Shown in pieces: positions 8,277 to 13,712 of a stretch of DNA of 14,927 nucleotides; position 1 is the first letter of the stretch; every line of letters starts with the position of its first letter. Location: assembly GCA_035254305.1 (NCBI GenBank), contig DATFAS010000131.1:1-14927 (forward strand). The letters run 5' to 3'. The translations under genes and the position numbers were made by a program. The notes beneath the pieces were generated by a model. The model ran no database searches. It was given only the letters and a program-made list of their open reading frames with translations, and had not been told where the DNA came from. Origin of the DNA: DATFAS01 sp035254305. Lineage in GTDB: Bacteria > Bacillota > Bacilli > Aneurinibacillales > RAOX-1.

Positions 8277-8347
8277 GGAAAGATTATGTTGTTGAAATTA
8301 GTGATTGAATGATCCGTTACCTCCACTTTTGATCAACAATTGGAATG

Positions 8348-8383
8348 AATAGCCCTAGAAGAATAGTCTTCTAGGGCTATTTT
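8348..8383 (+). terminator. Strong rho-independent terminator ending the ABC/two-component/oxidoreductase operon
   Basis: A perfect 15-bp stem (8348-8362 with 8367-8381, core AGCCCTAGAAGA) closes a 4-base loop and runs into TTTT at 8380-8383. It lies 72 bases after the oxidoreductase stop. Confidence 0.92.
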
Positions 8384-8470
8384 GGCATAAAAAATAAACC
8401 GTGGAAATTTATGGTCGAAGTGATGCTTTTTAAGTTCAGATATAGGAAAGGTTCGACCAAAAATAATCCA

Positions 8471-8511
8471 TTGATTATATTGTGAAGTCGTTATATTATT
8501 TATCATATGAT
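8471..8511 (+). promoter_or_regulatory. Putative promoter region of glnK-amtB
   Basis: Candidate hexamers are TTGATT (8471-8476) with TATATT (8492-8497) at a short 15-base spacing. Alternatives are TTGTGA (8480-8485) with TATCAT (8501-8506), or a TATGAT at 8506-8511. A 10-bp palindrome ATCATATGAT (8502-8511) overlaps the latter. I cannot choose between them by eye; all lie immediately upstream of the GlnR/TnrA box. Confidence 0.4.
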
Positions 8512-8527
8512 GTGAGATAAGCTAACA
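8511..8527. promoter_or_regulatory. GlnR/TnrA-type nitrogen-control operator before glnK
   Basis: TGTGAGATAAGCTAACA matches the published Bacillus GlnR/TnrA consensus TGTNANAWWWTMTNACA at every position except the eleventh (G for T). It lies between the putative promoter and the ribosome site, 24 bases before the glnK ATG. A site downstream of the -10 is better suited to repression than to TnrA-style activation from near -50, so GlnR repression in nitrogen excess is the simpler reading. Confidence 0.72.
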
Positions 8528-8550
8528 TAGTAAATAGGAGGTGGATTGAA

Positions 8551-8913
8551 ATGAAGAAAATTGAAGCGATTATCAGACCTGAAAGGCTTACTGAGACGAT
8601 TAAAGAGCTTAAAAATATAGGGATTACGGGTTTTACTGTATCTCAGGTAGTCGGAAGAGGAAAGCAAAAGGATACTCAGGGTGTTTATCGTGGGAAGAAT
8701 TATAACATCACTCTCCATCCGAAGGTGAAAATAGAAATTATTCTTTCGGATTACATGATAGAACCTACAATTAAAACAATTATTGATTCTGCTCAAACAG
8801 GAGAAGATGGAGACGGTAAACTCTATGTTTACCCCATTTTAGAAGCTTACAATATTAAAACCGGAACAGCGGACTTCGATATTGATGATTTAGTAAGGAA
8901 GGTGGATGAGTAG
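8551..8913 (+). CDS. glnK: PII-family nitrogen regulatory protein GlnK
   Basis: This is a 120-residue trimeric PII signal protein. The fold is recognisable throughout: MKKIEAIIRPERL at the start, GRGKQKDTQ (35-43) with Q39 at the ATP/2-oxoglutarate site, the T-loop at about 37-56 with Y46 and Y51, HPKVKIEIIL (56-65) and TGEDGDGKLYVYP (83-95), the B-loop region. Y51 is the position modified in enterobacterial PII; modification need not occur in this host. The C-terminal part NIKTGTADFDIDDL departs from the common RIRTGE-x-G ending. The ribosome site AGGAGGTGG (8536-8544) is excellent. The protein should bind ATP, ADP and 2-oxoglutarate, and block the ammonium channel encoded next when nitrogen is plentiful; in Bacillus it can also bind TnrA. 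The gene touches amtB with no gap, so the two are cotranscribed. Confidence 0.93.
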   Translation: MKKIEAIIRPERLTETIKELKNIGITGFTVSQVVGRGKQKDTQGVYRGKNYNITLHPKVKIEIILSDYMIEPTIKTIIDSAQTGEDGDGKLYVYPILEAYNIKTGTADFDIDDLVRKVDE

Positions 8914-8914
8914 A

Positions 8915-10225
8915 ATGTCACTTACAGATTTAAATGCAGTATGGGTGGTAATTGCTGCTGCCATGGTGTTGTTTATGGAAGGCGGATTTAGTCTGTTGGA
9001 AGCAGGTTTTGTTCGAACGAAAAACGCGGTCAATGTAACGATGAAGATTTTTGTAGATTTGACAGTGGGTACTTTAGTTTTTTGGATAGTTGGATTTGCT
9101 ATTATGTTTGGGAAAGATGCTTTTGGAATCATTGGTACTAATTTATTTGGTAGCCCCACAAATATTTCGCTGTCTATTCCGTTGCCGAGTGCAGCTTTTG
9201 TATTATTTCAAATAGGGTTTGCTGTAGCTTGTATCTCTATTGTGTCTGGTGCAGTAGCTGAACGTATGAATTTTAATGCCTATATAGTTACAGCAGCACT
9301 TATTTGTATGATTGTTTATCCACTTTCAGGTCATTGGATATGGAGCAGCGATGGTTGGTTAGCCAAACTAGGGATGAAGGATTTTGCAGGTTCAGCTGCT
9401 ATTCATGCCGTTGGCGGTTTTGCTGCCTTTGCAATGGCTAAATTTTTGGGACCTAGAAAAGGGAGATTTAATTCGGATGGAAGTACGAATGTATTTGCTC
9501 CAAGTAATATTCCTTTAGCTTCAGCTGGTACATTTATTCTATGCTTTGGATGGTTTGCTTTTAATGCAGGTAGTACATTAGATGCTTCGAACAAAGACCT
9601 AGCAACGATTGCGCTTAATACCATGCTTGCTGGAGCGAGTGGGGGAACAGCAGCGCTTTTCTTGACGATCAAGAAATTTGGCAAAGCCGACCCAAGTATG
9701 ATTATTAACGGAGTATTATCTGGTTTAGTTGCTATTACAGCTGGTTGTGCCTTTGTTTCTCAATGGAATGCCATTATTATTGGGGTTATTAGCGGTATAA
9801 TTGTGATTTATGCTACGTTATTCGTCGATAATCTAAAGGTCGATGATCCTGTTGGAGCAGTTGCTGTGCATGGGTTCAACGGAGTATTTGGAACAATCGC
9901 AGTTGGGTTATTTGATCAATCACAGGGTCTATTGACGACAGGTAGCTTTTCTCTTTTTAAAATACAATTATTAGGTGCAGTCGTCGTAATGATTTGGGGA
10001 TTTATTAGTGGTATGTTTATGGCAAAGGTATGTGAAAAGACTGTTGGCTTAAGAGCAAGTGAACGTGAGGAAGAAGAAGGTTTAGATATGTCTTACCACG
10101 GAATTCCAGCTTATAATGAGCTTGAACGGTTCACAGATTTACCAGCAAGTTTGTACAATTTCCAAGAAACAACGGGTATCGCCATTGCTCCTGCCGGTGA
10201 TAAGAAAATTACTAGAGAAGCTTAA
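8915..10225 (+). CDS. amtB: Ammonium transporter AmtB/NrgA
   Basis: The 436-residue Amt channel has about eleven membrane helices. The hydrophobic pore's paired histidines are visible in AAIHAVGGFAAF (H164) and AVHGFNGVFG (H319), with the conserved aspartate in MKDFAG (D156). EGGFSLLEAGFVRTKN (22-37) and SGAVAERMN are standard family blocks. The cytoplasmic tail SEREEEEGLDMSYHGIPAY is the conserved PII-interaction segment, which fits the glnK gene directly upstream. It takes up ammonium across the cell membrane. An ATG at 8906 overlaps the glnK stop but touches the ribosome site AAGGAAGGTGG (8895-8905), while the ATG at 8915 lies 9 bases from it, so I choose 8915. The order glnK-amtB is the reverse of nrgA-nrgB in B. 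subtilis. A terminator follows 58 bases after the stop. Confidence 0.94.
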   Translation: MSLTDLNAVWVVIAAAMVLFMEGGFSLLEAGFVRTKNAVNVTMKIFVDLTVGTLVFWIVGFAIMFGKDAFGIIGTNLFGSPTNISLSIPLPSAAFVLFQIGFAVACISIVSGAVAERMNFNAYIVTAALICMIVYPLSGHWIWSSDGWLAKLGMKDFAGSAAIHAVGGFAAFAMAKFLGPRKGRFNSDGSTNVFAPSNIPLASAGTFILCFGWFAFNAGSTLDASNKDLATIALNTMLAGASGGTAALFLTIKKFGKADPSMIINGVLSGLVAITAGCAFVSQWNAIIIGVISGIIVIYATLFVDNLKVDDPVGAVAVHGFNGVFGTIAVGLFDQSQGLLTTGSFSLFKIQLLGAVVVMIWGFISGMFMAKVCEKTVGLRASEREEEEGLDMSYHGIPAYNELERFTDLPASLYNFQETTGIAIAPAGDKKITREA

Positions 10226-10283
10226 GATAGTTTCTACACATACGATCATTTCTAGTTTGAGAAATATGAAAAAGGAAACACTG

Positions 10284-10316
10284 AAAACTGCCTTAAGATT
10301 AGGGCAGTTTTCTTTT
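10284..10316 (+). terminator. Rho-independent terminator of glnK-amtB
   Basis: AAAACTGCC (10284-10292) pairs with GGCAGTTTT (10303-10311), followed by CTTTTT. The 10-base loop is unstructured. Confidence 0.88.
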
Positions 10317-10430
10317 TATATCTCTACCCTTATTGTGAACGGGCGGGCGTCTGCAAAAGCTAATTTACTTTGGTTCCAATCGTTTATCTTTTAGGTTTAT
10401 GGATAAGAATTAGACGTAAGGAATAATTAA

Positions 10431-10459
10431 TTGGAATCGATTAGATAATCTTATTTAAT
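10431..10459 (+). promoter_or_regulatory. Putative sigma-A promoter for the two CBO0543-like genes
   Basis: TTGGAA (10431-10436) and TTTAAT (10454-10459) are spaced by 17 bases, which places the start near 10466, about 45 bases before the ATG at 10512. The rest of the 10317-10511 gap holds a short GC-rich patch near 10339-10352 and nothing else I can identify. Confidence 0.4.
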
Positions 10460-10511
10460 AAATATGACTTGAGAAAAAGTTGTTACTTTTTAGTAAGTGA
10501 GAGGATCTCGA

Positions 10512-11048
10512 ATGGTATACATAACATTTATGCGGATTGGAATGTTCCTGGTATTACTTATAACAAATTGGCGTTTAGCTAATTTGAAGAATTACAGATT
10601 ATACTATCCCACTATAGCCTTTATAATGGTCATTAATTTGGTTGCTTCCTATCTGACGTATGATCATCCTTTGTGGTATTTTCAAAAATCAAAGCTCTTT
10701 CCTAATGATGCAATGGTCGATTTATGGCTAACTTTTGTGACCTTTCCACTCATAGTGATACTTTACCTATCACGGTACCCTTACCAATCACAATGGAAAC
10801 GGCAGTTTGCTTATATTGCACAATGGGGATTTTTGTTCTCCTTAATTGAAGGGATTTTCATAATTACAAAGGGATTAACCTATCAGAATGGGTGGAACTT
10901 TTGGTGGTCGGTTGTAGTTTGGTTGGTCATGTTTCCTGTATTTACGCTTCACCACAGGAAACGATATCTTTGGGCTTGGTTTATTTGTATTGGATTTTTA
11001 CTTTTTATTATTTACTATTTTGATATTCCGATTACTGAAATGAAGTGA
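10512..11048 (+). CDS. CBO0543-like multi-pass membrane protein
   Basis: The 178-residue protein is almost entirely hydrophobic, with five or six membrane helices and many aromatic residues (FWWSVVVWLVMFP). An internal stretch, YDHPLWYFQKSKLFPN, and a basic HHRKRYLWAW segment near the C-terminus are typical of the uncharacterised CBO0543 family of small Bacillota membrane proteins. That family call is from memory of its look, not a search. A GTG at 10497 is in frame, but AGAGGA (10500-10505) sits 6 bases before the ATG at 10512. The next gene encodes a protein of the same kind 46 bases downstream, so the two are probably cotranscribed. Function is unknown; there are no catalytic motifs. Confidence 0.75.
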   Translation: MVYITFMRIGMFLVLLITNWRLANLKNYRLYYPTIAFIMVINLVASYLTYDHPLWYFQKSKLFPNDAMVDLWLTFVTFPLIVILYLSRYPYQSQWKRQFAYIAQWGFLFSLIEGIFIITKGLTYQNGWNFWWSVVVWLVMFPVFTLHHRKRYLWAWFICIGFLLFIIYYFDIPITEMK

Positions 11049-11094
11049 AAACGATGGTAAGCTCTATAGACTAATAGAAATCAAGAGGATAATC

Positions 11095-11577
11095 ATGTTA
11101 GTTGAACCCATTATTCTTATTAGTACAATAATAATTACTTCAATCCTTTTATGGTTATATATTCCTAGAAGCAAACTTCTCGATGCCCATATTAGTTTTT
11201 TATTTATGCAGGCACAGACATGGTTACTTGGCGCTATCGTTGTAGAACTTCATTTGATCGAATATCCCTACCGATTTGTTAAATACGCTTATAGGATAAG
11301 TTTTGTTTATGAATATTTTATCTATCCAGCTATCAGTGCTTTGTTTAACGTACATTTTCCCCAAAAAAAGGGCTGGAAAGTAAAGACCATTTATGTTTTT
11401 TCCTATGCAAGTGTACTGACTGTTATTGAGGTAATATTGGAAAAATATACATATGTAATTAAATATATTCATTGGTATTGGTATTGGACATGGATATCCC
11501 TGGTCATCACCTTACTTATTTCATATTTCTATTATCTTTGGTTTTATAAAAAATGGGTAAAAGATAAAGAAACTTGA
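11095..11577 (+). CDS. Second CBO0543-like membrane protein
   Basis: The 160-residue protein has about four or five membrane helices. YEYFIYPAISALFNVHFPQ (around 77-95), a conserved-looking re-entrant segment, is followed by a basic KKGWKVK turn and an aromatic-rich block IHWYWYWTW. These are features I associate with the CBO0543 family. It and the preceding protein look like distant paralogues, but I cannot align them reliably by eye. An AAGAGGA site precedes the ATG by 8 bases. No T-run terminator follows in 11578-11685; that stretch has a CCCCCC run near 11604-11609 and nothing else clear. Function is unknown. Confidence 0.75.
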   Translation: MLVEPIILISTIIITSILLWLYIPRSKLLDAHISFLFMQAQTWLLGAIVVELHLIEYPYRFVKYAYRISFVYEYFIYPAISALFNVHFPQKKGWKVKTIYVFSYASVLTVIEVILEKYTYVIKYIHWYWYWTWISLVITLLISYFYYLWFYKKWVKDKET

Positions 11578-11696
11578 TGTCTTATTTTAGAGCACAAAGA
11601 AGTCCCCCCAATTAGACGAACCCTAAAAATTGTTCCAACTGTTGTTTATTCGTTTTCTTTTTATCATTTGGGCATAATAACCAAAAAGGAGGTAAG

Positions 11697-12239
11697 ATGC
11701 TCTTGAACATACTGGAAATAGCAACGGATATTTTAAAGAGTTATAAAGAATCAAACGATACTGCTCTTCATGTGGGTGAAGTGATGAACTTGTGGACATT
11801 TCTTACCGCCACGGAAAACTTCACAAATGGTGAAGAAGTGAATCTAAATAAGGTTAAAGATGAGGAACTAAGGGAAAAAATGATTGACTTAATTGAAAAT
11901 CTTCATAAACCCATAATAAAAGATATAAAAAAATTGTTATTAAATGAAGGGGTTGAGTTGCCTAGAAATCCAGTTGAAAAACCACAGATACAACTAGATG
12001 CACCTCCCGGTGCAAAATTGACTGATGAGGAAGTAGCGAATTTCGTTGTATTTAACATTGTTTGGGCGATTAAATTTTGCGCCAGAGGCCTTACTGAGTC
12101 TGTAAGGCCAGATGTAGGAGCATTATTTACAAAAGCAATTGTTGAAAAGGCCGCATTCTCCTTGACATTAAAGCAGCTAATGGCAGATAAAGGTTGGCTT
12201 AATGTTCCTCCACCTTACAAGGTAGAAGGGTCTAAATAA
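11697..12239 (+). CDS. DUF3231 family protein
   Basis: The 180-residue soluble helical protein matches the look of the DUF3231 family (PF11553), Bacillales proteins with a ferritin-like four-helix fold related to the spore coat protein CotF group. Characteristic pieces are LHVGEVMNLWTFLTATENF (24-42), the LLLNEGVELPRNPVEKPQI segment (80-98), the second-half helices VANFVVFNIVWAIKFCARGLT, and the ending GWLNVPPPYK (166-175). Many members carry two copies of the domain; this has one. AAGGAGG (11686-11692) is 4 bases from the ATG and 10 bases from an in-frame TTG at 11703, so the real start could be either. A CATAATA at 11673-11679 hints at a sporulation-sigma -10, but no matching -35 is visible. 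Role unknown, possibly spore-related by family. Confidence 0.85.
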   Translation: MLLNILEIATDILKSYKESNDTALHVGEVMNLWTFLTATENFTNGEEVNLNKVKDEELREKMIDLIENLHKPIIKDIKKLLLNEGVELPRNPVEKPQIQLDAPPGAKLTDEEVANFVVFNIVWAIKFCARGLTESVRPDVGALFTKAIVEKAAFSLTLKQLMADKGWLNVPPPYKVEGSK

Positions 12240-12275
12240 TAACTATTTAAAACGTAAAAGATGAGAAGTGATGGA

Positions 12276-12737
12276 ATGGCAAGATCTAAACAACTAGAAG
12301 TCGTTTTATGGAGTATTGCATTTCCAGGGTTTGGTCAATTTTTGAATGGTCAATTTTTGAAGGGGATAACTTTTCTTATTCTAGAATTACTCATTACCAC
12401 TCATTCCAACTTAAATACTATTATCATTTCAAGTTTTCATGGGGACATTAAGCAAGCAATTAATCAAACTAATTATCAGTGGTTGATGTTCTATCCTTGT
12501 GTTTATCTTTTTGCGATATGGGATGCCTATCGTGATGCAGGAGGCGGTAAAGAAACCTATTCCTTTCTTCCTTTTGTTTGTTCAGCTTATTTTGGTACAG
12601 TAGGGGTCATTTATTCCTCAAACTTATGGGGTCCTATTTGGATGTCGATCTTACTAATAGTTGTCGGTATTATTATAGGTATAGTGTTCCGACGTGTCCT
12701 AAAAAGGATTGGTGAGGAGACATCAAAGAGTGGATAG
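12276..12737 (+). CDS. Small membrane protein with PGFGQ...G...KG motif, unknown function
   Basis: The 153-residue protein opens with SIAFPGFGQFLNGQFLKG (13-30), the glycine-rich signature that begins TM2-like and related small membrane proteins. It then has a hydrophobic segment (31-42), an extracellular-type loop, a second segment in QWLMFYPCVYLFAIWDAYRDAGGG (68-91), and two more at about 98-114 and 120-138, ending in a basic tail. An ATG at 12261 is in frame but has no ribosome site. The ATG at 12276 has a weak GAAGTGAT-like one, and conserved-looking sequence begins there. It follows the DUF3231 gene by 36 bases and may be cotranscribed with it. Function unknown. Confidence 0.72.
   Translation: MARSKQLEVVLWSIAFPGFGQFLNGQFLKGITFLILELLITTHSNLNTIIISSFHGDIKQAINQTNYQWLMFYPCVYLFAIWDAYRDAGGGKETYSFLPFVCSAYFGTVGVIYSSNLWGPIWMSILLIVVGIIIGIVFRRVLKRIGEETSKSG
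12333..12362 (+). repeat. Two tandem 15-base units inside the small membrane protein gene
   Basis: GGTCAATTTTTGAAT is followed at once by the same unit with one change (last base G). They encode G-Q-F-L-N and G-Q-F-L-K inside the PGFGQ motif. The repeat is in frame, so slippage would change the protein by five residues. Confidence 0.8.
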
Positions 12738-12772
12738 CTCTGTAGGAACGGGTTTCTTTAGTTAAATCATTT

Positions 12773-12813
12773 GGGAGGATAGTAATGTAGATTGCTACTC
12801 CCTTATTTTATTT
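12773..12813 (+). terminator. Probable terminator of the DUF3231/small membrane protein unit
   Basis: GGGAGGATAGTA (12773-12784) pairs imperfectly with TGCTACTCCC (12793-12802), one bulge and one mismatch, followed by TTATTTTATTTT. Confidence 0.6.
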
Positions 12814-12854
12814 TAAAATCATATCAAATAAAAATCTACGTAGTGTTAATATAG

Positions 12855-12888
12855 AACAAGAAAAGAACGCCCTATTTCAGGCGTTCTT
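12855..12888 (-). terminator. Rho-independent terminator of the CBS-domain gene
   Basis: On the minus strand, AAGAACGCC (12888-12880) pairs with GGCGTTCTT (12871-12863) and is followed by a T-rich tract (TTCTTGTT). It lies about 20 bases past the CBS gene's stop. The plus strand also has TT after the stem, so some convergent use is possible. Confidence 0.8.
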
Positions 12889-12908
12889 CAACTTCTAAGA
12901 TTCATTTA

Positions 12909-13334
12909 TTAATGTGTTGTAGGTTGAGAGATTTGGCTTAATGCTTCTCCAGCCTCATTCACATGAATATTTACTGTTGAAAGGTCACCAATTGCACAAA
13001 TACCAACCAGTTCGCCATTCTGAATAACTGGGATGCGTCTGATTTGATGATTAGCCATTGTTTTTGCACATTCATGTGCATCTGTATTGGGAGAGCAAGT
13101 AACGACGTCCGTTGTCATGATATCTTGACAATGCGTGGAGTTGCAATCTTTTCCGTCAGCTACACAATTCAATACGATATCACGATCTGTCATCATGCCT
13201 ACTACTTTTTTGCCTTCACAAACAGGAACAGAGCCACAATTAATCTCTTGCATAATTTTCGCTGCTTTTACTACAGTATCGCGTGGCGAACACACCTTCA
13301 CATTTTTGGTCATAATATCGCTTACTATTGTCAA
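12909..13334 (-). CDS. Cysteine-rich protein with two CBS domains
   Basis: The 141-residue protein is a bare CBS pair: SDIMTKNVKVCSP...VPVCEGKKVVGMMTDRDIV (5-54) and QDIMTTDVVTCSP...IPVIQNGELVGICAIGDLS (70-119). CBS pairs bind adenosyl nucleotides (AMP, ATP, SAM) and act as sensors. Stand-alone ones like this often have unknown targets. Nine cysteines (15, 33, 39, 57, 64, 69, 80, 89, 113) are unusual for so short a cytosolic Bacillota protein, and C15 and C80 sit at equivalent places (CSP) of the two repeats. A longer reading from 13370 or 13358 is possible. AAAGGTGAT lies a few bases before a TTG at 13334, and family sequences begin at this T-x-V-x-DIM, so I choose the TTG. It is transcribed alone and opposite to its neighbours. 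Confidence 0.85.
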   Translation of the reverse strand: MTIVSDIMTKNVKVCSPRDTVVKAAKIMQEINCGSVPVCEGKKVVGMMTDRDIVLNCVADGKDCNSTHCQDIMTTDVVTCSPNTDAHECAKTMANHQIRRIPVIQNGELVGICAIGDLSTVNIHVNEAGEALSQISQPTTH

Positions 13335-13400
13335 TGAAATCACCTTTCCTTTTTTAAGCATAAGTAACAACCATTTATTATTTTGGCTAAATAGCTACAA

Positions 13401-13429
13401 ATTATACGCCAGAAATTATCAAAAGACTA
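13401..13429 (-). promoter_or_regulatory. Putative promoter of the CBS-domain gene
   Basis: The minus strand has a perfect TATAAT at 13406-13401, about 65 bases before the TTG start. The -35 (TAGTCT, 13429-13424, 17-base spacer) matches consensus at only three of six places. Confidence 0.4.
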
Positions 13430-13516
13430 TGTTAAATTATCCTAATTAGATCTAGGAGAACAGGTAAAGGAACTTCCGAAAGTATAGACTTATCATTAAT
13501 TTACAAATTTTGAATA

Positions 13517-13544
13517 TTGCTTGTCTGTTCAAAAGAAATACTAT
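13517..13544 (+). promoter_or_regulatory. Putative sigma-A promoter for the leader ORF and DMT transporter
   Basis: TTGCTT (13517-13522) and TACTAT (13539-13544) have a 16-base spacer, putting the start near 13551. This gives a leader RNA of about 160 bases before the transporter's ATG. Confidence 0.5.
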
Positions 13545-13585
13545 TTGTTACTATTGTAGTTAGATTGGACAAGAGGTGAATAGAA

Positions 13586-13642
13586 ATGTATCGGACTTCA
13601 TTATTTGAAAATGATGTACCAGTAGCCTTTTTCCGCCCTTAA
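13586..13642 (+). CDS. 18-codon leader peptide ending Arg-Pro-stop upstream of DMT transporter
   Basis: A short ORF, MYRTSLFENDVPVAFFRP, has a good ribosome site (AGAGGTGA, 13572-13579) 6 bases before its ATG and ends 70 bases before the transporter gene. Its last two codons, CGC CCT (13634-13639), are complementary to AGGGCG (13699-13704), which overlaps the transporter's Shine-Dalgarno sequence. The ending in Arg-Pro-stop is the same as in E. coli TnaC, where release at the stop is blocked by bound tryptophan. Whether this peptide is made, stalls ribosomes or responds to a drug or metabolite is inference. I do not know a described homologue. Confidence 0.55.
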   Translation: MYRTSLFENDVPVAFFRP

Positions 13643-13704
13643 TGGAGTGAAGGTGACTACATCTCTCCGTTTGGGGCTTGACCTTAAACTTAAGACGGAG
13701 GGCG
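13634..13704 (+). promoter_or_regulatory. Leader RNA able to sequester the DMT transporter's Shine-Dalgarno sequence
   Basis: Three competing pairings are visible. The main hairpin is 13663-13672 with 13693-13702, ten pairs including two G-U, with a 20-base loop; it buries the GGAGGG site (13697-13702). The second is CGCCCT (13634-13639), the end of the leader ORF, with AGGGCG (13699-13704). The third is GGAG (13644-13647) with CTCC (13665-13668), which would free the site. There is no T run, so this looks like translational rather than transcriptional attenuation. The pairings are read by eye; no folding energy was computed. Confidence 0.5.
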
Positions 13705-13712
13705 CATAAAAA

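Noticed and set aside
10339..10352. GC-rich patch in the gap after amtB
   Set aside because: It is too short to assign, with no inverted repeat or coding frame to support a gene remnant or binding site.
10116..10394. Plus-strand open frame overlapping the end of amtB
   Set aside because: It is in another frame of amtB, runs through the amtB terminator and has no ribosome site.
11673..11679. Sporulation-sigma promoter before the DUF3231 gene
   Set aside because: CATAATA resembles a sigma-G/E -10, but no matching -35 is found 16-18 bases upstream, and the distance to the ribosome site is very short.
12333..12362. Tandem 15-base repeat as a recent protein expansion
   Set aside because: The PGFGQFLNGQFLKG motif has the normal spacing for this type of protein as I remember it, so the repeat seems to reflect similar residues with the same codons, not an inserted copy.
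13135..13449. Plus-strand open frame opposite the CBS gene
   Set aside because: It mirrors a clear two-CBS protein on the other strand and has no ribosome site or protein-like composition.
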